NCBI GenBank assembly: GCA_934045075.1 | Contig: OW203745.1 | Location: 13,426,184-13,490,183 of the forward strand | DNA length: 64,000 nucleotides | Reading direction: 5' to 3' | Origin: Yponomeuta sedellus | Taxonomy: Eukaryota > Arthropoda > Insecta > Lepidoptera > Yponomeutidae | Shown here: piece by piece, positions 34,224-44,004 of the stretch | How the letters are laid out: each line of letters begins with the position of its first letter | How positions within the stretch are numbered: position 1 is the first letter of the stretch | The notes under the pieces: model-generated | Database searches by the model: none | What the model was told of the DNA's origin: nothing | The model's input: only the letters and a program-made list of their open reading frames with translations | Program-made: the position numbers and the translations under genes

Positions 34224-34577
34224 CATGCCTGTTATGCCCTGCCTGCCATGCATTACGAGTATATCTCTTTTTTGTAACTGCTGTGTGTACAATTATTTTC
34301 TATTGTACACACATTAAATAATATTATTATCTAATCTTATACTGACTTTAATTCCAGACATCATTATCAATTTGAGAGATAATCAATTTGTGTATTTTAT
34401 TAAATTTATCATGCCTGTTATGCCATGCCTGCCATTACGAGTACATATATATCTGTTTTTGTAACGCTGTGTCTGTAGTTATTTTCTCGTGTGTACATTA
34501 AATAATATTATTATCTAATCTTATCTTATACTGGCTTTAATACCAGACATCATTGTCAAGTAATCAATTTGTGTATA
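34224..34577. repeat. Direct duplication of about 180 bp
   Basis: CATGCCTGTTATGCC...TTAAATAATATTATTATCTA...CCAGACATCATT...AATCAATTTGTGTAT occurs twice in tandem (about 34224-34398 and 34410-34577) with small indels. 34007-34223 and 34578-34659 hold nothing recognised. Confidence 0.7.
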
Positions 34578-34659
34578 ATTAGTTCATAACACATTTAGAA
34601 ATGCTCTCAATTGCCTGTTGCAAATGTATATTATGTAAATAATTACTGATTTTTCAATT

Positions 34660-34735
34660 ATTCCTCTTCTTCACGTTATATTAGTCCACTGCTGGACATA
34701 GCTCTCCCCTAATGAGCGCCATAGCGCCCTGTCTT
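34660..34735 (-). repeat. LINE 3' end fragment
   Basis: ATTAGTCCACTGCTGGACAT followed by AGCTCTCCCCTAATGAGCGC; same family as 7565-7860. Confidence 0.6.
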
Positions 34736-34834
34736 CATTTTAATACTGTGCAAGAGTAATTTAAGACACGAACCTAGAGAAAAACCATTTATGGTCTTAG
34801 AAGGTACAAATCCTCTTAATCTATACCTTAATCG

Positions 34835-35152
34835 ATATCAACCCTTTGTATGTCCCCACTGCTGGGGTACGGGTCTCTTTCCGCACCGCATCCAGGTTAG
34901 GCCATACTCCACCACGGGGACCAAGTCCAGGTTGGTGGAGGATTATAAGGCATTGGCAGGCCTTACTGTCAGAAATTCTTAAGCCATCCATAAGGCCTCT
35001 GATATGGCACCAACAGCTTTTCGTGCCTTCCGAAGCACGGCAGCGCTTGAAAAAATTGCCGCTAGCGGTAGTCACAGGGCGGTCGCGCCTGTTGTTGCCT
35101 GACCGAAGTGATTGATTTCAATCATCCAGTTCCGCTAGGCCACGAGCGCTTC
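34835..35152 (-). mobile_element. 5S rRNA-derived SINE with small deletions
   Basis: The 3' end near 34838 and the 5' head near 35150 are present. The body is shortened around 35010, and the box C region is largely deleted (GGGCGGTCGCGCCTG near 35085). Confidence 0.75.
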
Positions 35153-35239
35153 AGGCCATAACTTTGCCTTTATTCTTTATCTTCAATTAACCTCTTTCCT
35201 AATTAAAGGGCCACCGTCCTTCTATCACGTCTTTTCCGT

Positions 35240-35460
35240 ACTTATTATTAACTAGAAGTGGCTCGCGGGGTTACTCGCGGTTTATCGATTTTCCCATGGG
35301 AATAAGATATTTTCCCGCAGTAAAAAGTAGCCTATGTGTTAATTCAGGGTGTCAGCTAAGTCCATACTAAAGTTTATTAAAATCGCTTTAGCCGTTTAGA
35401 CGTGAAGAAGTACAAACATACACACTAACAAATTTTCGCCTTTATAATATTTGTTAGTAT
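35240..35460 (+). repeat. RTE-type LINE tail, uninterrupted
   Basis: TAGCCTATGTGTTAATTCAG, GTGTCAGCTAAGTCCATACT, AGACGTGAAGAAGTACAAAC and TTCGCCTTTATAATATTTG in order. It is the intact version of the split copy at 12815-13190. Confidence 0.7.
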
Positions 35461-36170
35461 TTAATATCAAAACGCACCTTCATAGTCTATGGTTTGTACT
35501 GTTATGCTCTTTGGTTAATAAATAAAGTTTTCTTGTATACCGGCAATCTACGTGTTTCATAAGGTTATGGGCCCTTTAAATATTCAAAATTAACAGTTTA
35601 TTGTTAGTATTTTCGTGTTTTGTGCTTGTAAAAATGAGTACTAATTTTCTGTCAAACATGGCAATACCAAAAGGTCGTAAAAATTAGGACGATTGGGCTA
35701 AAGAAAAAAATTGCTGACGGCATCAGATGCAAAAGCACAGATAGCAGCAGATGCAAAAACACGAGTGTGATGATTAGGACAGTATTAGTGTGATATGATA
35801 GCGTGATAAGCTCGTCTATGTAAATGTTTTATTTGTGCAATAAAGAACTTTCAATGTGCCCCACGCCTTATGCTCCCAGTGTTTGCAGATCGTTAAAACT
35901 TTGTAACTTGCAATCATTTTGTTTCACATTGCAGTTGTTTTTATTACTTACCGAGTTTTCAGCAACTTTGTCTTGTTGCAGTAGCACTTGGATGTAATTG
36001 AGTACTACACTTAGTAGAACTCTTGCGGAGTTCTGGTATTTCAATGTACTATGCTAGATTTATACTATAATTTTTATTGCACACTAATAAATTGAGTTTG
36101 AGAAGTTCTATATCGAAGAAGATCCTTGGTCACTCATTAATTCAAAACATATAAATCCCCGTTAACATGG
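35461..36170. other. No recognisable feature
   Basis: Short frames and AT-rich sequence. Nothing shared with other families here. Confidence 0.4.
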
Positions 36171-36180
36171 CATAACAATT

Positions 36181-36384
36181 ATATTTTTTTTAATGCACTA
36201 ACCCGTGCTAATGACAACTTTAAAAACCTATTTAGAGGCTAAAAATTTCACCCATGCCGGGACTCGAACCTGCGACCTCTAGCTAATCGTGCTAATCTCC
36301 CAACTGAGCTAATGGGCGACTTACCGGCATCAGTGAAATTTCGAACACCTTTACAATACTCTCTGTGTTACGTACAGGCAGCAA
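36181..36384 (-). mobile_element. tRNA-core repeat, simple 5'-truncated copy
   Basis: Duplication CATAACAATT flanks it (36171-36180 and 36385-36394). On minus it runs from GCTGCCTGTACGTAACAC through the core to the GCACGGGTTAGTGCATT tail, so this copy ends in the long tail type. A 5' truncation and 3' tail at the target agree with target-primed reverse transcription. Confidence 0.85.
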
Positions 36385-36499
36385 CATAACAATTTCATAA
36401 CTCTTTCTACCCAGATAATATAAGCTTCATGAAAAAAATAATCATAAATAAAATAATCATACAACACACACATATACATACATTCTTTAGGACTGTAGG

Positions 36500-37540
36500 G
36501 TTAATAGCGACCCCACCCACGGCCGTGTGTGGAAGTCGGCGAAGTCACCGCGACCCCTGATATCAATTTGTCCTCGCGAGAAAGCGTCGTGTTACCAATT
36601 TGTTGTTCGGTTTTTTTCGTTGTTATCTTCCGCCTTTGATTTTTTATTTATTTACTGGCTGAATGGACAACGAACGAGGGAAAGATTGTAGGACGATCTA
36701 AGTATTCCTGCCGGGTGACCGAGCCAACTGCGAGGTTCTGAAGTGGATATAGGGGAGAGCGGGTGATCGTGCTCTTCCACTTTAAAGGGAGATTTCCCGC
36801 CAGGAGTATGCCTGGGGACGGTCGATCCAACTGTTGTTAGTCGGAAGTTATATTTGATGTATGTCATTGAAACACTTTGATTGCACGATGGAGGAATGTT
36901 GGAGTTTGTAGTGCGCGCGCACACTTAACATGTGCTCGCCACAACACTCCCCTTCAAGACCGTAGCTACGCATAGCTAGGTCTGAATCGAAGTCTGTGCT
37001 CTAAAGCCTGCAAGTGCAAGAGGACGCTGAGTCAGTGAGTCGACTAGCGGTTGAGGATGTTCGGCGGCTAACAGTCACTTCGCCGGCGACAATACCATGG
37101 AAACCGCGCACGTGGTAGGAACCGGTAAATCCTGCTGTACCACTGGCAACGTGTGCTGTTGCTGTGTGGCTGCCGTGCCGAGGGGTTGGGGGAAGATCAC
37201 CATCAGCCCCAGTAGTCGGTGCGTTGACTGTAGTGGAACTGATGAAGTGAGAAGGAAGATTGCTGAAAAGAATGTATGTGGAGTGCTGCGAGAGTGAAGA
37301 AAGATTGACAATGTTCTGTCAGGGGTCACCACTATAGGGAAGTGCGGCTGATCGTGCTCTTCCACTATAAAGGGAAATTTCCCGCCAGGCAAATTGTATG
37401 CCTGGGGACGGCCGGTGCAACTGTGGTTAGTCAGACCCTATATAGGTATATGGTATGTTATTGAAACACTTTGATTGCGCAAAGCAGGAATGTTGGAGTT
37501 TGTAGTGCGCACGCAGACTTGACATGTGCTCGCCACAGTG
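36500..37540 (-). mobile_element. LTR retrotransposon remnant with two LTR-like repeats
   Basis: On minus, a purine tract GAAGGGGAG is followed at about 36954 by TGTTGTGGCGAGCACATG, the expected junction of polypurine tract and 3' LTR. The same LTR segment (GGCGAGCACATG...CGTCCCCAGGCATAC...GGAAGAGCACGATCA) recurs at about 37320-37540 in the same orientation. Between them is about 360 bp of internal sequence (RNA-like pol or leader debris, one 105-codon frame of no clear domain). A third LTR piece lies at 38690-38790. The family may be Copia-like; no RT or integrase motif remains to settle it. Confidence 0.55.
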
Positions 37541-38130
37541 AACACTGCGAACCGGCATACGCAGAGTAGGACGCCCACCAGCTCAGCGCCATGATTATTT
37601 AACTTTTCACGTATATATATGTGTGCAAAAACGATATATTTACTGGACTTAATCACTGTCGCGTATCAAATATCCACTGAATTGCGGTATCCACTATGTG
37701 TGATACATATTACGCCTCATATATATACGGCGGAGCTAAGTAAACATTCCATTTGCGCACAGATGAAAAGTGTGCGCCTAAAATCTGAAAAGTTACGCAA
37801 TCATGATGCAAGATCGCCCAAATGAGGCAGAATTATTGGCAGTGACTGGGCGAGTACAAAAAGTATGAAAAGATGAGTCGTGCCTCGGCGAAAACCATTG
37901 TCTAGTAGTGGACAGGTACGGGCTGATTGATTAATAGGTGCGAGTGGCTGGGGTAAGGAAGAGATGGAAATCAGGAAGGCCTTTGCTCAGCAGTAGGACA
38001 CAACAGAGGCTAATTATAATAAACTATTGTCTAAGAGAAGACCTTGTACAGCAAAGGAACACATTTATAGTGGTAACAAAAAAAGAGTTCATGTCTGCAG
38101 TGGTAGATGTTGTGTGGAACTTATTAATAA
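37541..38130. other. No gene; LINE tail at about 37935-38010
   Basis: GAAGGCCTTTGCTCAGCAGT and GACACAACAGAGGCTAAT form a short plus-strand LINE 3' end like that at 1165-1235. The remainder is unassigned. Confidence 0.45.
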
Positions 38131-38295
38131 CTAGCTGACCCAGCGACTTCGTACCGCCGAACAGTCGATTCTTTACTTTGTTCGTAAGAACCATCCTCGT
38201 ACTTCAAGGAATATCCAAAAAAAAGAATTATCGGTTGAGCTGCTTCCGAGATTTGAACTTACCAACACATTCAGCAATTCATTTTTATATTATAG
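38131..38295 (+). repeat. LINE tail ending TTATATTATAG
   Basis: CTAGCTGACCCAGCGACTTC through GTAAGAACCATCCTCGTACT to CATTTTTATATTATAG, the same family as 16377-17045. 38296-38689 shows nothing recognised. Confidence 0.65.
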
Positions 38296-38689
38296 TTATA
38301 AACTTACAAAATATTCCTCTTTATAACACTCTTATTAGTGTAGCTTAAATGCTTTCAAATGGAAATCGGAAATTGGCTAAATTAGCGTCGTCGCGCGTGA
38401 GTAGAGAAGTAGATATTTCACAACGCACATCAATCAATTCTGCGACAGTAATGATTGAAATGATCAATCTTGCTTTTTTTAGAAGTTAATTTGAAAAATA
38501 TAACATTACACCGAACCTAGCCTATTTAAACTTCTCAATCCACTTTGGTAACTTCGTACTGTTTGTAATTTATTTGCAAGGTCTAAGAACGCGTTTAGAC
38601 AACATGTTCTAAGGGAATAAAATTGCTTACTAGAATATAATGCTTTCTAGGGTTCCGTAACCAAAGCGGAAAATCGGAACCCCGGTCTT

Positions 38690-38790
38690 GTTGTTAGTCA
38701 GACGTAATATTGATGGTATCTCAAGTGTAACATTTTGCTTGCGCGATGGAGGAATGTCGGAGTAACTAGTGCGCGCGCAGATTTATGTCC
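38690..38790 (-). repeat. LTR fragment, third copy
   Basis: GTTGTTAGTCAGACGTAATA...GCGCGATGGAGGAATGTCGG...GTGCGCGCGCAG matches the LTR pieces at 36830-36925 and 37420-37520, with more divergence. Confidence 0.55.
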
Positions 38791-38912
38791 ATGAATATCT
38801 ATATCTATGCAGGCCGTCCCACGGCCATGTTACATGGAGGGAAAGTACGTTTAATACTGTAGATGGAACATTTTACTGAAAGAAGATATTATTTTAATTT
38901 CAAACACAATCT

Positions 38913-39194
38913 AAACTGCATTCATAGATTTTTAAAAAATTACACGGTTTTAAATAATTACAATAATTACACGAGAAAAAAAATTACCCTGTAGGTTTAT
39001 CACACCGATCCGAAAATGTTAAAATTCATGGTCTTTCTTTTATTTCTGATAGTATGATAGTTAGCAAAAAATAATCCTTATGATGAAGGGTTCCGATCGG
39101 TGTGATAAAGCTACAGGGTATTTTTTTTTCTCGTGTAGTGGGTTCGATTCCCGGTTCAACCGTGTAATTATTTAAAAATCTATTAATGCAGTTT
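38913..39194. mobile_element. 282-bp foldback element with nested arms
   Basis: The outer arms AAACTGCATTCATAGATTTT / AAAATCTATTAATGCAGTTT and inner arms (TTACACGAGAAAAAAAATTA, TACCCTGTAG, ATCACACCGAT with their reverses) pair in order, so nearly the whole element can fold into one hairpin. It has no frame. 39195-39576 holds nothing recognised. Confidence 0.75.
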
Positions 39195-39711
39195 ACACGA
39201 TTAAACTAGTTATGATTACTCTAGTATAAACTAGTTATGATTTTTATTCGAAAAAAACTGTATAAGTAATAATAATCACAAAAAATCCTATCAAAAATAA
39301 ATCCCTTAACAACTGACTGATTTTTGGGTGAGCGACGTTCTTTCGGTGTAAACGCACCTTAGCGAAACAGCTAGAGAGATTGGTTTCATTTGATTTATGG
39401 GACTTAGTTCTTATTTTGTTACAAATAGCTGAGATTTTGTGGATAAATGCTCCCTCGAAGCCGCGTAATTGACTTTTGTTGTCTAGCTAGAATGCAGATT
39501 AGATTTTGGCAAAATTTCAGTCGTTAGTCGTTTATGTAACATCTCATTCAGTCATTGAGTTCAGATAGTGAGGAAAAATGGCTCGTAGCTGCGGCTCGGC
39601 TGCCTGAGTGATCTTAAACGTATTTTAAATTTTCGCTACAAATTTTCACAGTTAGTACAGAATCAGGCGTTACTTTGCGGAAATCCTTAATAGTGTCGCG
39701 GTAAACCTTAA

Positions 39712-41119
39712 CAGCACCGCAGCGGAAAGGCGCATGGAAATGCTGACGCACTGTCAAGAAGGCCGTGTCCGGAAGACTGCAAGCACTGTGCCAAACAAGA
39801 GACAAAGGATTTGCCATTGAGATTGACAAGAGTGAGTCCATCAAGATCTTGGGAAGATGAGGCGATGAAAGAAGCACAGGAAGATGACGAAGATGTACAG
39901 CTCATTGTCGCATGGAAGAAACGAGGCGATGATAAGCCAAGATGGTGCGAAGTCGCTCCTACTAGTGCTGTCACCAAGGCATACTGGGCTCAATGGGACA
40001 GTTTTATTCTTCGGAACGGAATACTTTACCGCAAATGGGAGAAACCTAACGGCAGAGAGTTCCATCTTCAGATAGTTGTTCCAAGAGATAAGGTACAAGA
40101 TGTCCTTCGTGAAGTACATGACGGCGTGTCAGGTGGACATTTGGGCGTAAAAAGGACTTTAACAAAGATTCGAGAAAGATTTTACTGGCTCCATTGTCGA
40201 GAAGATGTGCAAGATTGGTGCCGCAAGTGTGCTACTTGCGCCGCGGTGAAAGGCCCACCAACTAGAAGCCGAGGAAATCTGCAACTTTATAACGTTGGTG
40301 CGCCATGGGAACGCATTGCAGTTGATGTGGCTGGACCGTTCCCAGTAACGGAATCAGGAAATAAGTATTTCATGGTAGTTATGGATTACTTCACTAAATG
40401 GCCAGAGGTATTCGCCATACCCAATCAAGAAGCCACGACTGTTGCCTCCAAGTTGTTTTAGGAAGTAGTTTGCCGGTTTGGTGTGCCCTTGGAAATACAC
40501 TCTGACCAAGGCAGGAACTTTGAGTCTCAAGTATTTCAAGAACTCTGTAAAATATTGGGAATGCATAAGACTAGGACCACCCCATATCATCCTCAATCTG
40601 TAGGCATGGTAGAAAGATTTAACCAAACACTTGAGAGACATTTAGCAAAAGTCGTTGACAGGCACCAGAGAGACTGGGACAAATACATACCGCCATTTCT
40701 TCTGGCCTACCGAACGGCAGAACATGAAAGCACGAAGGTAACCCCGGCGCGTGAAAATTTTGGCCGAGAACTGAGAATACCAGTAGATCTGGTAACTGGA
40801 GGGCCTCCTGATAACCCACGTTCTCTACACGACTACATTTCCGAGTTACGTGAGAAAATGCGAGAGATTCATGCCATAGTACGGGAAAACGGATTGGAGG
40901 CGAGTGAAAAGATGAAGACTTCACAATGTAACTCGACGAAAAGGAAAATCTCCGAAATTGCAGACAAGATGGGAGGGACCGTACAAAGTGATAACTAGGT
41001 TAAATGACGTGACGTACCGAATTCAACGGCAGCCAAGAGGTGCACAAAAAGTGGTTCATATCGACCGCTTAGCTTCTTATCACGGCAGTAATGAAGATAC
41101 TCGGGACGAGCATCTCTAA
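39712..41119 (+). pseudogene. Gypsy pol remnant: RNase H end and integrase
   Basis: The frame begins at the RNase H end (HGNADALSRR, about 39741). The integrase follows: an HHCC zinc region around 40135-40250 (CRKCATCAAVKG), then the catalytic core with Asp in AVDVAGPFP, Asp in HSDQGRNF and Glu in GMVERFNQTL, the last two separated by 35 residues as in D,D35E. An in-frame TAG at 40459-40461 splits the core, and the reading frame shifts after about 40925, where WEGPYKVITRLNDV reads on in another phase and ends VVHIDRLASYHGS...EHL at 41119. This copy cannot make a full integrase. Confidence 0.88.
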
Positions 41120-41130
41120 GAGGGGAGCAG

Positions 41131-41619
41131 TGTTGCGGTCCTATCCCGAACCATCTAGAATAGAGCCTTCTGGAAGCCTATCGAATAGTCGCCGCATGCT
41201 GCGTTTTAGTAAACAATAAAACGCTGCAAGCAATATGGACTCGTATGTCCATTAGTATAAGGTTCAAATCTCTTTGACAAGGACTTTGTTCTAGAGTCGT
41301 TGTCGCGTGCACCGAGTGTAGGTACGTACTTGAATGTTCTAGAACCAGAACCCTTGCCGGCGGATATAAATAGCGGTCGCCGCGGCGCGCTGTCAGTTCC
41401 GTTTGGAATAGCGAAGAGTGAACTTCGAGCAAACATACCTGCGATACGAGCGATAACCTACGACCTCAGCGATACTATTGGACTTCGATTGGATCTGCGA
41501 TTGGAATCTACGTGTGGACTTCGTGTCGTGAAGACCTGCAGACCAGACCCTGCGTGAATAAATCCTAAGAAGTTGTCATTGGCGTTTTACATCCATATCT
41601 AGAACTCTAGCCCGTAACA
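41131..41619 (+). repeat. Gypsy 3' LTR
   Basis: 489 bp from TGTTGCGG to CCCGTAACA, whose ends are inverted. A purine tract AAGAGGGGAGCAG immediately precedes it. TATAAATAG near 41364 may be the LTR promoter, and the AATAAA at 41214-41219 or 41557-41562 a polyadenylation signal. Confidence 0.82.
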
Positions 41620-41626
41620 ATAGCAT

Positions 41627-41896
41627 TAAAAAGTTAAAATTACTTTGCCAAATCCCGCCAAAAATCCCACAAGCACCATGCGGTTAGTTAATGCATTGCA
41701 TTTGGGAGCCTGAGTATGCCTCGTGTTAGAGGCGAAACGCGTCGCGTGTTTTCTTACCCAAGTATTGGTGTTGGTGGTGGTGTGTTCGTGTCTTGCTTCT
41801 GCTTGAAAAGTGGGAGGGAGGGCGGTGCATTAACTAACCGCATGGTGCTTGTGGGATTCTTGGCGGAATTTAGCAAAGTAATTTTAACTTTTTAAT
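41627..41896. mobile_element. MITE with arms of about 70 bp
   Basis: TTAAAAAGTTAAAATTACTT...CACCATGCGGTTAGTTAATG is repeated in reverse at 41827-41896. The centre contains a GTTGGTGTTGGTGGTGGTG stretch. A relative lacking most of the left arm sits at 54418-54610. Confidence 0.72.
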
Positions 41897-41907
41897 ACTC
41901 ATAGTTA

Positions 41908-42004
41908 GAATATTTTCGGGCCTTAATCGCGTAGTAATGTAAAAGTCGAGGTAAAATAGCAATAAATTACTACGCGATTAAGCCCCAAAAATATTCTAAC
42001 TATG
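41908..42004. repeat. Hairpin with arms of about 38 bp
   Basis: ATAGTTAGAATATTTTCGGG...TTAATCGCGTAGTAAT is inverted as ATTACTACGCGATTAA...CCAAAAATATTCTAACTAT around a loop of roughly 25 bases. It abuts the duplicated SINE target at 42003. Confidence 0.72.
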
Positions 42005-42095
42005 ATCTTAAGGGATCACGAAGCTTGTCGTGTTGTATAACTTTTGTAAATAATAAAACTGGAACGATTTCAACTGTTGCCTTATTTGTAGATAC

Positions 42096-42315
42096 TGTTA
42101 TTTTATAATAAAACAGAAAACTGGATAACATAACATAACATAACATTTACATACAGGCACATACATTGCTTCAGGCCCCACACTAGGATACCCTGTGTCG
42201 TGGGAACCAGAAACAACGACATCACAAACATGTAAACATCCAAGACCTGGGTTTTTTTTTGTTTCCAGCCGGGATTCGAACCCGGGACCTCTTGCATGGT
42301 AGGTAGATGCGCACC
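42096..42315 (-). mobile_element. tRNA-derived SINE, third type
   Basis: On minus, GTAGCGGTGCGCATCTACCT and GAGGTCCCGGGTTCGAATCC are box A- and box B-like; a body (CACACTAGGATACCC reversed) and ACATAACATAACATAACAT follow. Sister copies lie at 52095-52330 and 52490-52590. Confidence 0.68.
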
Positions 42316-42464
42316 GCTACATAAAAACGGATAAGCAGGTAAAATAGTCAGATGTAGTCAATGTGTGAGGTGGTAATGATGAAAATGAGGAAAATCGAAA
42401 AATGTGTGACATAATTGAAATATTTGAAAATGTTAGATAGAAAAAGAAACATAAAAACTGGTGT

Positions 42465-42776
42465 AAAGAGGTTTGCGCCGTAACAAGCTTAAGCAACACA
42501 GGGCGCGTTTGGTGCATGGATAGGTAAACCGTCTATGACTAACGCTAGTGGCATTTTTCCGAGCGGTTCCGTGCTTCGCAAGGGACGTTAAGCAGTTGGT
42601 GCTGGCTGCCGTTGATAGAGAGCAGTCTTTGAGCCAAGTCAGAGGCTTTAGGGCGGCTTGAAAACTTCTGAAAGTGTGACCAGCCGCTAGTCTTGCCATC
42701 CTCCGCCAATTTGGACTTGGCCCCCGTGGCGGAGTGTGGCCTGTACCTTCCTCAGGAAAGAGACCCGTACCCCTCG
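42465..42776 (+). mobile_element. 5S SINE, subfamily B
   Basis: AAGCAACACAGGGCGCG, GGATAGGTAAACCGTC and the subfamily B body with the CCTGTACCTTCCTCAGGAAA end. The SINE head before AAGCAACA has been replaced; GGTGTAAAGAGGTTTGC before it also occurs reversed near 26680. Confidence 0.72.
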
Positions 42777-43500
42777 GTTGGACACCTAGTTTGAATTGTA
42801 ACGTTTACTGAGCTGTAGTTTCTGCGCTACTTTGAATAAAACCATTTCATCTTATTTAACTTCACGTACAACTATACAAAATGATAATGCCAATAAATTG
42901 GCTACAAAAACGTATTTATTAACATTTTATCCCATTCCCGATAAGTAAACCTACCAAAGTTAAGTTAAGATATTTATTCTCACTTCAATTATTCAGATAA
43001 AAATGTCATTACAAAATAAAATAGTTGCAAAACATGTCACACTTAAAAAAAAAATACATGCACAGCACAATATCCAACACATTTTCGTCAAGAACACATC
43101 AAATAATAATAATAATTTAAACACACAAAAAACTACAAAACCATGTTTTTGATGCGACTAAAATTACCAAGACCAACCTCTTGCGATAAAAAAGTATGTT
43201 TTGTAACAACCTATGTACGTCAGCCCTTCCAGTATGACGTCACAACGTGTTGTGCTGTGCAAATTATGACGTCATTACTTTTGCAACCGCCGCGCTGACA
43301 AAAGAGTGGAAGAGGGAATAATAAATGGCTGCATGAGACCCGTAAAGCGTACCAACATTGTGTGCTGCTCCGCTGTTTATTTTGAACGGAGATGTTGTTA
43401 GAGTTCTGTGGGTAGTTTATTTTTTTATTTTTGTGTAAAAAAAAAACTTGTTTTTTTTTTTTTAGTTCGTCCCGCAAGGAACCGGCTAAGGTCTTAGACC
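42777..43500. other. No gene; short repeat and two CRE-type palindromes
   Basis: 42777-42860 is the CACCTAGTTTGAATTGTAAC repeat shared with 26970 and 55110. Two perfect TGACGTCA octamers lie at 43235-43242 and 43267-43274. 43290-43500 contains short frames only. Confidence 0.45.
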
Positions 43501-43735
43501 ATGCTGCCACGTCTTTGGTTTTTGTTCTTTATTATGAGTTTTTGGGAGGTTAGTCTTCAGTATAATATATTTTTCATGCTGCCATGTCTTTGGTTTCTAT
43601 TCTTCATTATGAATTTTTGGGAAGTTAAAGTCTTCAGTAATATATTTTTCATGCTGCCACGTCTTTGGTTTCTGTTCTTCATTATGAATTTTTGGGAGGT
43701 TAAAGTCTTCAGTAATATATTATCGTCTTCAGTTT
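43501..43735. repeat. Three tandem units of about 70 bp
   Basis: ATGCTGCCACGTCTTTGGTT...CATTATGAATTTTTGGGAGG...AGTCTTCAGTAATATATTTT is repeated at about 43501, 43576 and 43651, with the last unit truncated. Both strands are open through it (81 codons plus, 67 minus), but the frames are products of the repeat. Confidence 0.85.
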
Positions 43736-43740
43736 TAATT

Positions 43741-44004
43741 ATATAAAATGTCCAATCCAATTTTAGTAAAATCCGTGTAATTTTACGTCGTGTCCGTCGA
43801 ATTAGTCAATCCGTGATTTTAAGTCAATTAAGGCAACACATACTCTTTTCTTTTTTGGTCGAAATCGAAACGTCAAAACAAACAAACCAAAAATATTACA
43901 TAACCTTACAAATTCTAAATATTATGTACAAGTCCATTTAGAAAATATTTTACACGGCTAAAAGTCGTATTCGAGTATTAAACAAAATCAATATACAAGA
44001 AAAA
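43741..44004 (-). other. 3' flank of the I/R1-group LINE
   Basis: AT-rich sequence after the ORF2 stop, probably 3' UTR. I could not fix the element's 3' end or find a target duplication. Confidence 0.4.

Larger units (their letters stand above)
39694..41619 (+). mobile_element. Ty3/gypsy retrotransposon, internally deleted, one LTR
   Basis: The 4-bp ATAG precedes the element (39690-39693) and follows it (41620-41623). It starts TGTCGCGGT, resembling the LTR start TGTTGCGGT, then switches at once into pol. The 3' LTR is complete. A related repeat without the insertion, at 54418-54440, reads across the same site (AATAGCATTAAAA), confirming the ends. The 5' LTR body, gag, protease and RT are gone. 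Confidence 0.8.
39577..42030 (+). mobile_element. 5S SINE head (subfamily B) split by a 2.4-kb composite
   Basis: GTAGCTGCGGCTCGGCTGCC and GAGTGATCTTAA end at 39617. The SINE resumes at 42003 with TGATCTTAAGGGATCACGAA. The 9-bp TGATCTTAA is duplicated (39609-39617 and 42003-42011). The inserted material (39618-42002) includes a gypsy remnant and two foldback elements. Confidence 0.68.
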
